This document shows positions 24,914-33,703 of a stretch of DNA of 59,655 nucleotides, piece by piece. Origin of the DNA: Clostridiaceae bacterium (GTDB lineage Bacteria > Bacillota > Clostridia > Christensenellales > CAG-917); the NCBI GenBank assembly GCA_031289315.1, contig JAITPR010000046.1:1-59655 (forward strand), written 5' to 3'. The notes under the pieces are model-generated. The model saw only the letters and a list, made by a program, of their open reading frames with translations, was not told the origin of the DNA and ran no database searches. Within the stretch, counting starts at the first letter, position 1, and each line of letters begins with the position of its first letter. Both the position numbers and the translations under genes were made by a program.

Positions 24914-26782
24914 TTATTGCACCTTACCCTTCCAACTGACGGGATAGGAAACGACTTTTTCGCCCTCTCCGTCTTCGCCTATCGAGCTTTCCTCACGTGC
25001 GACTATGCCCCACTTGCCGTCTTGCTTGACGCGCGCGTAACCGTTTTCGAATGTCGTCGCGGCGTCGAACTGGCACGGCACCACCAAAACGCCTTCCTTG
25101 TCGATGTAGCCGCACTTGCCGCGCAACACCACCATAGCCAAGCCTTCCGAAAAGCTCATTGCCGTTTCGTATTCCGGGGGTATAACCGTTTCGTTGTTGC
25201 CGTTTATGAAGCCGCATTTTTCGTCTATTTCGACGCAGGCAAGCCCCTCTTTAAAGCTCCACACCTCGTCGTATTCGGCGGGAATTACCACCTTAAAGCC
25301 GTCGGAAAAGCCCCATTTATTCCCTTGCTGAACCTTGCGCCAATCCGGCATTTCCAACGGTGAGGTAAGTTTTTCCGGCTTTTTGGCTTCTTCCTTAGCG
25401 TTCATGCGGCGGACGTCCTCGTGTCCGCGGCGCGCGGCGTCCCGGCGGGATGCGTCGTTGCGGCGATTATCGTCCGGTCCGTGCCTGTCGTCTTGTCCGC
25501 GCTTGTCAAAATCACGCACGCGATCATCCCTGTCGCCGCGTCCGCGGTCATCTCTGTCGCGTCCGCGGTCATCGCGTCCTCTCGTTTCGTGTGCCGCTCC
25601 GTTTCTATTATTGACGGCGCGCGCGCCCGTGCGGGAGTCCGGCTCCGCGCCTTGCGGCGGTTGCCCTACGTGTCCGTTCTTTGCCAATACGGCGCGTACC
25701 TCCGTGATATGACGCTTGCCGAAGCCTTGAATACGCAGAAGGTCTTTATCCGTCTTCTGCAAAAGCTCTCCGGAGGTCTTTATGTTGCCCTTGACAAGCA
25801 ATGCACAGGTCTGCTCCGAAAAGTTAAGCTCCTCCACGGGAACACCGGACGGAATGGCTTTAACGGGTCGGTTGCCGCCGGGTGCGCGTAAGCCGCCTTG
25901 ACGCGGTGCGTCCGCATCCCTGCCGCCATCTCTGCCGCCTTGCCTAAATCCACCCCGGCGCGCGATACCGTCGCCTTCCGGACGCGGTGCGCGTGGCTCT
26001 CTGCCTTCGCGCGGTTCTCTGCCTTCGCGCGGTTCACGCGGTTCTCTGGCTCCGGCTCCGCCGGCTTCCGTACGCGGTGCGCGTCCATCCCGGTTATCTC
26101 TGCCGAAACGGTTAAACCTCTGCCCTTCGCGCTTCTCTTTATTTTCGCCGTCCGCTCCGTCGTTTTCACGGCTAGCGTCACGGTTGGCATTCTCACGGTT
26201 TGCGTCGCGGTTGGCATTATCGCGGTTGGCGCGGAAATTCCTGTCGCCCCTCTGCCCGTCGCGTCTTTCCTTATTTTCACCGTCCGCTCCGTCGTTTTCA
26301 CGGCTAGCGTCGCGGTTGGCATTCTCACGGTTTGCGTCACGGTTGGCATTATCGCGGTTGGCGCGGAAATTCCTGTCGCCCCTCTGCCCGTCGCGCCGAT
26401 CCCCGGCTCCGCCGCGCGGTGCGCCGTTAGGGTTGCCGCGCCGCTCCGGACGCGCTCCGCTTCCGTCCGCCTCTATTCGTTTGGCAAAGGATGCCCCCGC
26501 TTCGCCCGAAAGCACTATGTCCGCGCCGAACCGTGACTTAACCACGCCGCTTCCGACGTTGGTTTGAGGTTGTCCGGCGGCATTTGTCGCGTTGGTTTGA
26601 GGTTGCCCGGCACCGCTTCCGGCATTAACTTGAGGCTTTCCGGCGGCGTTTGTCGCGTCGGTTGTGGGGCGCTCTTGCTTTTCGGACACTGCGTCCTCCG
26701 CGCCTTTGCCGCCCTTATCGACTGCCGACGCCTCCGCGTCCTGATTTTTATATCTGTTTCTAAAAGAAAATTTATTATTCAT
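24914..26782 (-). CDS. RNAP alphaCTD-like / WG-repeat fusion with disordered RN-rich region
   Basis: A 622-aa protein of unusual build. Residues 1-300 are low-complexity and probably disordered: Lys/Asp at first, then Asn/Arg/Asp/Gly/Glu-rich with a near-perfect 44-aa tandem duplication (DNA 26141-26272 and 26273-26404, with ANRDANRENANRDASREN). Residues about 308-370 (VPVEELNFSEQTCALLVKGN, then LRIQGFGKRHITEVRAVL) match the C-terminal domain of RNA polymerase alpha, a DNA-binding helix-hairpin-helix fold. A second charged linker full of RDDRGRD follows, and residues 479-617 carry three WG repeats (KWGFSDG, CGFINGN, CGYIDKEG). Nucleic-acid binding is inferred from the alphaCTD-like fold. The -10 hexamer lies 7 nt before the ATG with no Shine-Dalgarno. 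Confidence 0.75.
   Translation of the reverse strand: MNNKFSFRNRYKNQDAEASAVDKGGKGAEDAVSEKQERPTTDATNAAGKPQVNAGSGAGQPQTNATNAAGQPQTNVGSGVVKSRFGADIVLSGEAGASFAKRIEADGSGARPERRGNPNGAPRGGAGDRRDGQRGDRNFRANRDNANRDANRENANRDASRENDGADGENKERRDGQRGDRNFRANRDNANRDANRENANRDASRENDGADGENKEKREGQRFNRFGRDNRDGRAPRTEAGGAGAREPREPREGREPREGREPRAPRPEGDGIARRGGFRQGGRDGGRDADAPRQGGLRAPGGNRPVKAIPSGVPVEELNFSEQTCALLVKGNIKTSGELLQKTDKDLLRIQGFGKRHITEVRAVLAKNGHVGQPPQGAEPDSRTGARAVNNRNGAAHETRGRDDRGRDRDDRGRGDRDDRVRDFDKRGQDDRHGPDDNRRNDASRRDAARRGHEDVRRMNAKEEAKKPEKLTSPLEMPDWRKVQQGNKWGFSDGFKVVIPAEYDEVWSFKEGLACVEIDEKCGFINGNNETVIPPEYETAMSFSEGLAMVVLRGKCGYIDKEGVLVVPCQFDAATTFENGYARVKQDGKWGIVAREESSIGEDGEGEKVVSYPVSWKGKVQ
26141..26404 (-). repeat. 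132-bp in-frame tandem duplication
   Basis: Two copies of a 132-bp unit lie head to tail inside the disordered region of the alphaCTD/WG gene. They differ at only a few positions, so the duplication is recent or actively homogenised. Confidence 0.75.
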
Positions 26783-26789
26783 GCTATGT

Positions 26790-26818
26790 ATTTTATCACA
26801 ACACGCGTCTTTATACAA
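26790..26818 (-). promoter_or_regulatory. Promoter of the alphaCTD/WG gene, leaderless type
   Basis: Minus strand: TTGTAT (26818-26813), 17-bp spacer, TAAAAT (26795-26790) preceded by an extended TGA. The ATG starts 8 nt after the -10 ends. Confidence 0.6.
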
Positions 26819-26842
26819 GCGGATTGCCGTAAATACGGATTT

Positions 26843-29800
26843 TTATGAATTTTTCCCTCCATAACCCCACATAACCGGTCTATTATCCAGGTTCCACTTA
26901 GCGTCCCACCCGTCCGGTTTCTCCTCCGCCCGGCAATAAATAGTTAAATTGCTACAGCCCCCAAACACTTGCCTACCCATTTTTTCAACGCTTTTAGGAA
27001 TAATAAGTTTTTCTAGTCTACTGCAATCCCAAAATGCTGCATTTTCAATTTTCGTTACGCTATCCGAAATCTTTATCTCCGTTAAATTACTGCACTTATA
27101 AAAAGTAAACCCCTTAATGCTGTCTACGCCGTCAGAAATTTTTATCTCCGTTAAACTACGGCACCCTTTAAATGCACTCTCTCCAATGCTTGTTATGCAG
27201 TCCGGAATTTTTATCTCCTTTAAACTACTGCACCCTTTAAATGCGCTATCTCCAATGCTTGTTACACCGTCCGGAATTTTTATCTCCGTTAAATTACTGC
27301 ATCCTTCAAAGGCGCCTGCTCCTATACTTGCTACACTATTTGGGATATTTATCTCCGTTAAACTACTGCACCCTTCAAAGGCGCTATCTCCAATGCTTGT
27401 TATGCAGTCCGGAATTTTTATCTCCTTTAAACTACTGCACCCTTTAAATGCGCTATCTCCAATGCTTGTTACACCGTCCGAAATCTTTATCTCCGTTAAA
27501 TTACTGCACCCTTTAAATGCGCTATCTCCAATGCTTGTTACACCGTCCGGAATTTTTATCTCCGTTAAATTACTGCACCCTTCAAAGGCGCTATCTCCGA
27601 TAATATTCACAGCGGCAGGAATTGTGTAAGAGGGCGCTACTCTCCCGGCAAGATAGCAAATTATTTTATACGGATTGTTTTCCTTGTCGCGTTCAAACAG
27701 AACTCCGTCGATAGAAATTGAATTACTCTGCGGCAAGCCCTCGCTTTCTTTAGTTGCCGCCGGCGGAATAACCTCTATATCGGTAAATCCGGTACCGCAA
27801 GCATGTCTATTAGGATTAAAAAGATTTGCTGTTATTGGCGTTTTTGACATGATAAGTTTCTTCAACGCATAACACCAATCAAAAGCACCGCTCTCTACTT
27901 GCATGAATTTTCCGTTCAGACAGGAATCTATTACATCCGGAATTTTATATGTTTCTTCCGATTTTCCGACCGGATACCTGACAATACTTTTTATTTTGGT
28001 ACTGTCGGCAGTATCTTTACGATATAAAGCTCCGTCAATCGACGTATATGGGGAAGCTAAATTTGTTACCAAAAACTCGGTTAAAGCCTTACATCGAACT
28101 GAAGACCCGTGTTCAAAGGAAGCCGTGTTTACGGTGAATGTTTTAAGATTATCACAACCATCGAAAGCATATAACTCAATAGACGTCACATTGTCTGGGA
28201 TTACTATGTGTGTGAGAGATTTGCACCCGCCGAATGCGCCAATTCCTATGGTGGTTACATGGGGCGGTATTTGATAGGTGCCGGATGAAACGGCGGAATC
28301 GGGACAGTATATTAAAGTTTTGTAATCACTGCTGAAAACAACACCGTTTTTAATTAAGTTAGACCCCCCATTAGGAATAATTTTTATCTTATGCCAGTCA
28401 TAGTCATAACCGTTTTTAATTAAGTTAACCCCCCCATTAGGAATAATTTTTATCTTATGCCAGTCATAGTCATATGCTAAATTAAATAATTCATCTATTA
28501 TGCTAGGCATGGAATAAGGAGTTGATTTTTTTTCCCCAATTATTTTCCAATCTGCTAAATTAAAGTAATGAGGAGTTGATTTTTTCCCACTTATTTCCCA
28601 ATTTGTACTTACATATATAATTAAATTGATTTTACCTAAAAATGTTCTCATAAATTCTGTCGCCGACCTCATTACACAACTATATGAAAAGCGCAGTTCT
28701 TCAATGTTTTTTAGCTCTTGCAATGCAGATGAAAGTGCGTCAAAATCATCGAAACAATTTCTTTCAATGAAAAGTTTTTTAATATTTTCGCATGCAGACA
28801 GATGCTTGAAATGCCTAATTGCATTTTCAGAAATATCTAAGGTTTCCGCATTCGGAAGATATTTTAAAAGCTCCAAAACAGAGTCGTCTTTAAGATTTCT
28901 ATCTGAAAAATCCACCTCTTTATTTAGCATATACTCTATGACGTCAATTGCAGCAAGGGCATTCTCCGCTCTAGTAGGAAAACAGACATCTTTATTTTGT
29001 ATTTTCATTCCATTTAACGCATAGACGTTAATATTATTCCCATCAATCCCGACTTCCTCAATGCAGACATTTTTTAAAGGAAATCTTTCAACGACGGCAT
29101 CAACGGAGTCTATATCTTTTGCCAATGTAACCATTTCCGCGCTTAACAACTTAAAAAGCGTTTCTTTGCTCAATTCCGCACCGTTAACCTTGTATTTGTT
29201 CCTCCGCTTATCTTCATATCCTACTATATACTTTTCAAGTCCTTTGTGCTTATCCTCCTTAAAGGTATACAGCGCGAACAGCCTTCTCCACCTTTCCAAC
29301 ATGGCGGTATTTGCACCTATCTTGCCTCTATATGATATAACGTTTTCCTCTTGTGTTTCCTCTTCATTTAACGCGGCATACACAACTACCTTTATGTTTT
29401 TTCCGTCACCAAATAAAAGAGTACTTCTTTCTTGAAAGGTTCCCTCCCTTGCAAAAGCACGCGCAACGACATTCTCATAGATGATTTTATGTACGAAGCT
29501 GTACTTCGTATCTCCCTCATCGTTCACCGGAATAAGCAAGCATCTGCTTTGCAGAATGTTCTCGTATACGGAGTCGTACAACTCCTGTAAATCCGCGTCT
29601 AGCGACGCTCTAAACCCGTCGGAAAAAGCTTTCAACTCATCCTTTGATACACATATTTGGTTAACACCGTAGCAAGCGTTAAACATATACCTCCCGATTG
29701 CTAAGATATACCTTAACAGCAACTCTTTAACGGTTTTTTTAATAAGCATATCATCCCGTCGAGCCTCGGTTATTTTGTCGGCTTCTCTGTCGAGTATGTC

Positions 29801-30967
29801 GTTTAAAATTATGCTTTCAGCTTCTTCACGTTCAATCTCTCCGCCCCTTTTTAATGCTTCTTTCATCAGCGCATCTATATGCCGCATGAAAAACGGAATT
29901 CTAAATATACTGCCACCGCCTCTTAATGACAACTCCTTTTGCAATTGCTCCAACAGCTGCTTACGTTCCTTTTTGCGCTTCGCCGTCACTTTCTTAGCCA
30001 ATTGCAGGCATTGCTCATCGGTGAACCCCTCTATGGAATAAACGCCCGTCGACCAATTTTTTTTGCTTCCTCCGTTTTCCTCAATTTGGCTTAAAGTTTT
30101 TTTCCAATCGGAAATCGGTATGCCTAACGTGCGGGAAGTAATGATTATTTTTTCTGCGCCGCTACCGCTAGCTTTAATTCTACATAATAAAAAATTAAGG
30201 AAGACTTCCTCCGTCGATGTCGAGTTATTTTCATCTCTCTTTTTTGCTGTGTTAAAATATTCCGCAAAGTCCCCCATTCCGCTTGTACTTACTTCCTTTT
30301 GCAAAAAGCCCGGAAATGCCTTTGCCTCTTTTTCTTCCGTTCCTGCTTCCTCTATTGCCGCATTTTCTTTTTCTTTAGCCCCCTTAGCGAACGTTGCAAT
30401 AAGCATAGCTGTATTCAATAACGGACTCTCGTCCAAACCGTCAAGAAAGATATATTGTGCTTCGCCGATTTTACCTTTTAATTCGTCAATAGAATTGACC
30501 CCGCGTAGCCATATGTAGCTTATCCCGACGGCATTTAGTTTATCGGTATTGTTATCTTTTTTACCGACCAACCTTAAAAATTCTCTTCGCGCCGTAAAGT
30601 AAACAAGATAATGCATGAGCATGGTCTTGCCGAAACCGGATTCCGCAAAAACAACCATGTTATCCTCCGATTTTTTTTGACCTTGCGACGATGCCGTAAG
30701 GCTTTTAGCAAGCTCCTTTGCCGATAGCGCGGTGTTGAATTTATTGTCCCGCGCGGAGTATACCGGTGTCTTCTCATTCTTGATTGAATGCTGAATATAA
30801 CTTTTGAAAATGCGGCGTTCGCTTCCGCCTTCGTCCTTCTTTTGACCGATTGCCGAAAACACGGCGTCAAGGGTTCTCTTTTTTAACCTTGCAAAACCGT
30901 AACCAAAGCCGACAACCCCCAAGCCTAAAATACTTAGAATTATTCCGATAATACCGGGCACATCCAT
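26843..30967 (-). CDS. Membrane-anchored NACHT/STAND ATPase with leucine-rich repeats
   Basis: A 1,374-aa protein. Residues 4-26 form a membrane helix. The NACHT-type NTPase begins near 100: Walker A AESGFGKTM (108-116), Walker B QYIFLDGLDES (171-181), sensor KIIITSR (about 275), then helical domains with GFTDEQCLQLAKK and FRIPFFMRHIDALM. A canonical leucine-rich stretch lies about 700-790 (AETLDISENAIRHFKHLSAC). BspA-type LRR_5 repeats of 23 aa follow (about 910-1000 and 1109-1345), with the consensus TSIGDSAFKGCSNLTEIKIP. This architecture, an NTPase switch with an LRR sensor, is that of NLR-like STAND proteins; bacterial NACHT proteins are known anti-phage factors, so a defence role is a reasonable inference. 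No enzymatic effector domain is visible; the membrane anchor may serve. AAGAGGA precedes the ATG. A 66-bp tandem duplication lies at 28346-28477. Confidence 0.8.
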   Translation of the reverse strand: MDVPGIIGIILSILGLGVVGFGYGFARLKKRTLDAVFSAIGQKKDEGGSERRIFKSYIQHSIKNEKTPVYSARDNKFNTALSAKELAKSLTASSQGQKKSEDNMVVFAESGFGKTMLMHYLVYFTARREFLRLVGKKDNNTDKLNAVGISYIWLRGVNSIDELKGKIGEAQYIFLDGLDESPLLNTAMLIATFAKGAKEKENAAIEEAGTEEKEAKAFPGFLQKEVSTSGMGDFAEYFNTAKKRDENNSTSTEEVFLNFLLCRIKASGSGAEKIIITSRTLGIPISDWKKTLSQIEENGGSKKNWSTGVYSIEGFTDEQCLQLAKKVTAKRKKERKQLLEQLQKELSLRGGGSIFRIPFFMRHIDALMKEALKRGGEIEREEAESIILNDILDREADKITEARRDDMLIKKTVKELLLRYILAIGRYMFNACYGVNQICVSKDELKAFSDGFRASLDADLQELYDSVYENILQSRCLLIPVNDEGDTKYSFVHKIIYENVVARAFAREGTFQERSTLLFGDGKNIKVVVYAALNEEETQEENVISYRGKIGANTAMLERWRRLFALYTFKEDKHKGLEKYIVGYEDKRRNKYKVNGAELSKETLFKLLSAEMVTLAKDIDSVDAVVERFPLKNVCIEEVGIDGNNINVYALNGMKIQNKDVCFPTRAENALAAIDVIEYMLNKEVDFSDRNLKDDSVLELLKYLPNAETLDISENAIRHFKHLSACENIKKLFIERNCFDDFDALSSALQELKNIEELRFSYSCVMRSATEFMRTFLGKINLIIYVSTNWEISGKKSTPHYFNLADWKIIGEKKSTPYSMPSIIDELFNLAYDYDWHKIKIIPNGGVNLIKNGYDYDWHKIKIIPNGGSNLIKNGVVFSSDYKTLIYCPDSAVSSGTYQIPPHVTTIGIGAFGGCKSLTHIVIPDNVTSIELYAFDGCDNLKTFTVNTASFEHGSSVRCKALTEFLVTNLASPYTSIDGALYRKDTADSTKIKSIVRYPVGKSEETYKIPDVIDSCLNGKFMQVESGAFDWCYALKKLIMSKTPITANLFNPNRHACGTGFTDIEVIPPAATKESEGLPQSNSISIDGVLFERDKENNPYKIICYLAGRVAPSYTIPAAVNIIGDSAFEGCSNLTEIKIPDGVTSIGDSAFKGCSNLTEIKISDGVTSIGDSAFKGCSSLKEIKIPDCITSIGDSAFEGCSSLTEINIPNSVASIGAGAFEGCSNLTEIKIPDGVTSIGDSAFKGCSSLKEIKIPDCITSIGESAFKGCRSLTEIKISDGVDSIKGFTFYKCSNLTEIKISDSVTKIENAAFWDCSRLEKLIIPKSVEKMGRQVFGGCSNLTIYCRAEEKPDGWDAKWNLDNRPVMWGYGGKNS
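27030..27640 (-). repeat. 69-bp LRR_5-encoding tandem repeats
   Basis: About nine units of 69 bp encode the C-terminal BspA-like repeats. Several are nearly identical at the DNA level (blocks such as CCAATGCTTGTTACACCGTC recur), showing recent expansion or gene-conversion within the sensor region. Confidence 0.75.
28346..28477 (-). repeat. 66-bp tandem duplication in the NACHT-LRR gene
   Basis: Two adjacent copies encode YDYDWHKIKIIPNGG(V/S)NLIKNG between the first leucine-rich block and the LRR_5 blocks. The copies differ at very few bases and keep the frame. Confidence 0.8.
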
Positions 30968-31189
30968 AATTCAATCCTCTTATGTATATTAATAGATATA
31001 ATTATATCATACACTTTGAGGAAATGGAAGACATAATGGCAAAAAAACCACATTTTTTAAACGGACCGTATGAAAACTAAGCCCGGAAGCGCCATACCCG
31101 CGCAATTTAAGGTTTCTTACCGCGCCAAACCGGCTTGCGCGGAAAATGCGTTTTCCCTATTACTTTATCCGCATTATGGCAATTACCGT

Positions 31190-31217
31190 TTGACTTAGGT
31201 GGGAAGTATGGTATAAT
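31190..31217 (+). promoter_or_regulatory. Promoter of the beta-propeller/trkH operon
   Basis: TTGACT (31190-31195), 16-bp spacer, TGGTATAAT (-10 at 31212-31217). The ATG follows after 14 nt, so the leader is about 8 nt and contains no Shine-Dalgarno. Confidence 0.65.
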
Positions 31218-31231
31218 AAAGTCCGAATAAT

Positions 31232-33703
31232 ATGAGAAAGCCGTTTGCATTTATTTTAACAGCCGCCGTTTTCTTCGCCGCCGCATTATTTTCCTTAGGC
31301 GGCGCGTTTTGGCATGTCGCGGATGCCGCGACGCAAATAGCGTTTGAAAAGGTGTATCCGGAAAACGGTTGGCTATTGGTGGAAAACCCGTCGCATTTGG
31401 CGGCGGACGAAACAAACCTTGCCGTGCTTGACAACACGGCGGACGGCAAACGCGTGTTTTTAAACGGCTCTCCCATCACGATACCCGATAACGTAAAGGA
31501 CATTTTGTTCTTCGACGGCAAGCTTTTGTCGGCTACCGCCGACAAGCTGTTCGTATTAAGCACGGACGGCGCCCCCGTGGAAGTACGGCTTGCGACAAGC
31601 CTTGGCGCCGTTAATTTGGCAAACGCGGAATTTTTATCTTCAACCGACAGGCTTTTTGTCAAAGTAAACACGGACGTCTACGCGTTTGACAGCGACTTCC
31701 GCCACACCGAAACCATAACCCTTGCCTCGACCGTGTTTTTAGCGGCGGCATCGGAAGAAGGGTTGGTCGCCTACCACATAATCAACGAAGGGTTTCCCAA
31801 ATTTTTAATCCTTAAATATTTGGGCGGCGGCGCGTGGCAGGAGCTTGTAAAGGATACGGAGCTGTTAGCCGCGGAGTTGCAGGCGTCAAGGGATTTGGCG
31901 ATACTGAAAATTCACCCCGCGAACGCCCCCGACGACGAGTTCTACCTTCAGGTGTTGGACATAAACGACGGCGGCAAGATTATACGCTCGTACACCGCCG
32001 CCGACCTGCACGTGCGCGCAATAAGTGATTTCAAGCTATTGGAAGACTCCATATACATATTAGACGGCAGCGGCAAGTGTGTAAGAGAATTTTCACTGGA
32101 CGACATCCGCACCGGCAATCCGCCGACCGAAATATCCTTTGCGGGAAGCGTCGGCGACGGAGGTTTTTTAAACTCACCCTCCGACATAACTTTGGCAAAC
32201 GGCACTCCGTTTATAGCGGATTTTGCCAACAACCGCATAGTATCACCCGCCGCCGCGCCATTCAATTTTGATTTTGCGCCCGCGGCTCTCACGTCGTACG
32301 GAACGTTTGTTTACGCCGCCGGAGAAAAATCCGTCGTCGTCCTTGCGGCAATGGAAGGCGAGGGGGGCTTAACCTTAACCAAAAAGGAAGAAATAGCGCT
32401 TACCGACCTCACGTCCGCGATAACCGACATAGAAACGGCACAGGGCATAATCGTTATTTTGTCGGGCGGCAAAATCTATACGCGCGGCGAAAGCGGCTTT
32501 ACACCGCTCCAAAACGTGAGCGGCGTAACCGAACTTTCCATTTCTGAAAAAGGCTCTCTAATATATGCGCTTGACGCTAGCGGCATTTCTTCATACAGCT
32601 TGCAAGGCGTAAAACAGCCGTTTAGCATACCGACAAGCGCCCTCCCCTCACAAGCAACCGATTTCAAGGTTGACTACGTGGGCAATATATACGTTCAATC
32701 CGGCGCGAATATAACAAAATTTACGCGCACGACAAGGGGCTACGACTTAGCCGACACGCTGACGCTTTACAACGTCAACTACCCCACCGGTAACGTCACG
32801 TCAATCACGCTAGGCTCGGACCGTCGTATTCATTTCACCTCCTCCAACCATTTTGCCGGCGTGAGTACGGTCGTAAATTTCTCTGTTTCCGACCACACCG
32901 GGTTGGTCGACCGGAACCGCTCAATTCCCCCCTTCCCGAAAATCACAGAAGCTAAGACTACGGACGGCGCCGTTTTCTATAAGGATGTCGGTGACTTTGA
33001 GCGTGCGGAAGCCATGTCCGTCGACGACCGCGTTATTATTTTTGACGAGTTGTCCGACGACGAATACGCCTTCGTACTCATTGCCGGAGATAGATTCGGC
33101 TTCATAGAAAAACGCTTCCTCTACATCACCGGAAGCGCCGAACCTCCCTATGTGCGCGGACGGACGATACCGGAGAAGTGTAATTTCTACGAATACCCCT
33201 CCGTTTACGCCCCTTACGCCACCGTGGACGGCTATACCCGCGCCGAGTTGACGGCGGAATTATATTTTATGACTTCCGTAACGGCGGACTGGGAGTGGAT
33301 TAAAGTCACCTACAACGGTCACGATTACTATACTCCGTCGTACAATCTGACGGAAGACCAAGACGAACCCATTATAATTGAGGCGGATGCCGTATATAAT
33401 AAAATACTCTCCCGCAAGCTGGGGCGCTACATAAAGGTCTACGACGAACCCGGCGGAAGCACGGTCGTCACACAACTGCGCGACGGTTTGCGGGTGCAAG
33501 TTTTAGGAAAAACGGAGGACGGGAAATACGTAAAAATCCGCTTTAAAAATACGGTCGGCTATGTAGGCGCTTCCGATTTAACCCCGAACCCTCTCACCCC
33601 CGCCGAAATACTGGGACTGGTTTTAGGCGTAGTCGCCGCCGTAGCCGCCGCGATAATCTTCATCCTTTTGGGTAGATATAATAAAAAACGTCAAAAAAGA
33701 TAA
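31232..33703 (+). CDS. Exported, membrane-anchored beta-propeller/SH3-like protein
   Basis: An 823-aa surface protein of no named family. It has an N-terminal signal sequence (about 5-34, ending AFWHVADAA). A long beta-rich region (35-600) contains recurring propeller-like strand units (DNTADGKRVFLNG, DSIYILDGSGKCVREFSLDD, PSDITLANGTPFIADFANNR, VDYVGNIYVQSG). Two SH3-like modules follow (about 655-715, and 735-780 with GRYIKVYDEPGGSTVVTQLR and GKYVKIRFKNTVGYVGASDL). A C-terminal membrane helix (about 787-812) and basic tail RYNKKRQKR complete it. The propeller and SH3 parts would face outside. Its TAA stop abuts the trkH ATG, so the two are co-transcribed and probably translationally coupled. 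A link to ion homeostasis is inferred only from that. Confidence 0.7.
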   Translation: MRKPFAFILTAAVFFAAALFSLGGAFWHVADAATQIAFEKVYPENGWLLVENPSHLAADETNLAVLDNTADGKRVFLNGSPITIPDNVKDILFFDGKLLSATADKLFVLSTDGAPVEVRLATSLGAVNLANAEFLSSTDRLFVKVNTDVYAFDSDFRHTETITLASTVFLAAASEEGLVAYHIINEGFPKFLILKYLGGGAWQELVKDTELLAAELQASRDLAILKIHPANAPDDEFYLQVLDINDGGKIIRSYTAADLHVRAISDFKLLEDSIYILDGSGKCVREFSLDDIRTGNPPTEISFAGSVGDGGFLNSPSDITLANGTPFIADFANNRIVSPAAAPFNFDFAPAALTSYGTFVYAAGEKSVVVLAAMEGEGGLTLTKKEEIALTDLTSAITDIETAQGIIVILSGGKIYTRGESGFTPLQNVSGVTELSISEKGSLIYALDASGISSYSLQGVKQPFSIPTSALPSQATDFKVDYVGNIYVQSGANITKFTRTTRGYDLADTLTLYNVNYPTGNVTSITLGSDRRIHFTSSNHFAGVSTVVNFSVSDHTGLVDRNRSIPPFPKITEAKTTDGAVFYKDVGDFERAEAMSVDDRVIIFDELSDDEYAFVLIAGDRFGFIEKRFLYITGSAEPPYVRGRTIPEKCNFYEYPSVYAPYATVDGYTRAELTAELYFMTSVTADWEWIKVTYNGHDYYTPSYNLTEDQDEPIIIEADAVYNKILSRKLGRYIKVYDEPGGSTVVTQLRDGLRVQVLGKTEDGKYVKIRFKNTVGYVGASDLTPNPLTPAEILGLVLGVVAAVAAAIIFILLGRYNKKRQKR

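Noticed and set aside
25780..26536. Long plus- and minus-strand frames in the alphaCTD/WG gene region
   Set aside because: They arise from the repetitive Arg/Asn/Asp coding sequence read in other frames; only the 24914-26782 frame has recognisable domains.
27117..27629. Repetitive plus-strand frame opposite the LRR units
   Set aside because: Its periodicity mirrors the 69-bp LRR repeats on the other strand; the minus frame has the LRR consensus.
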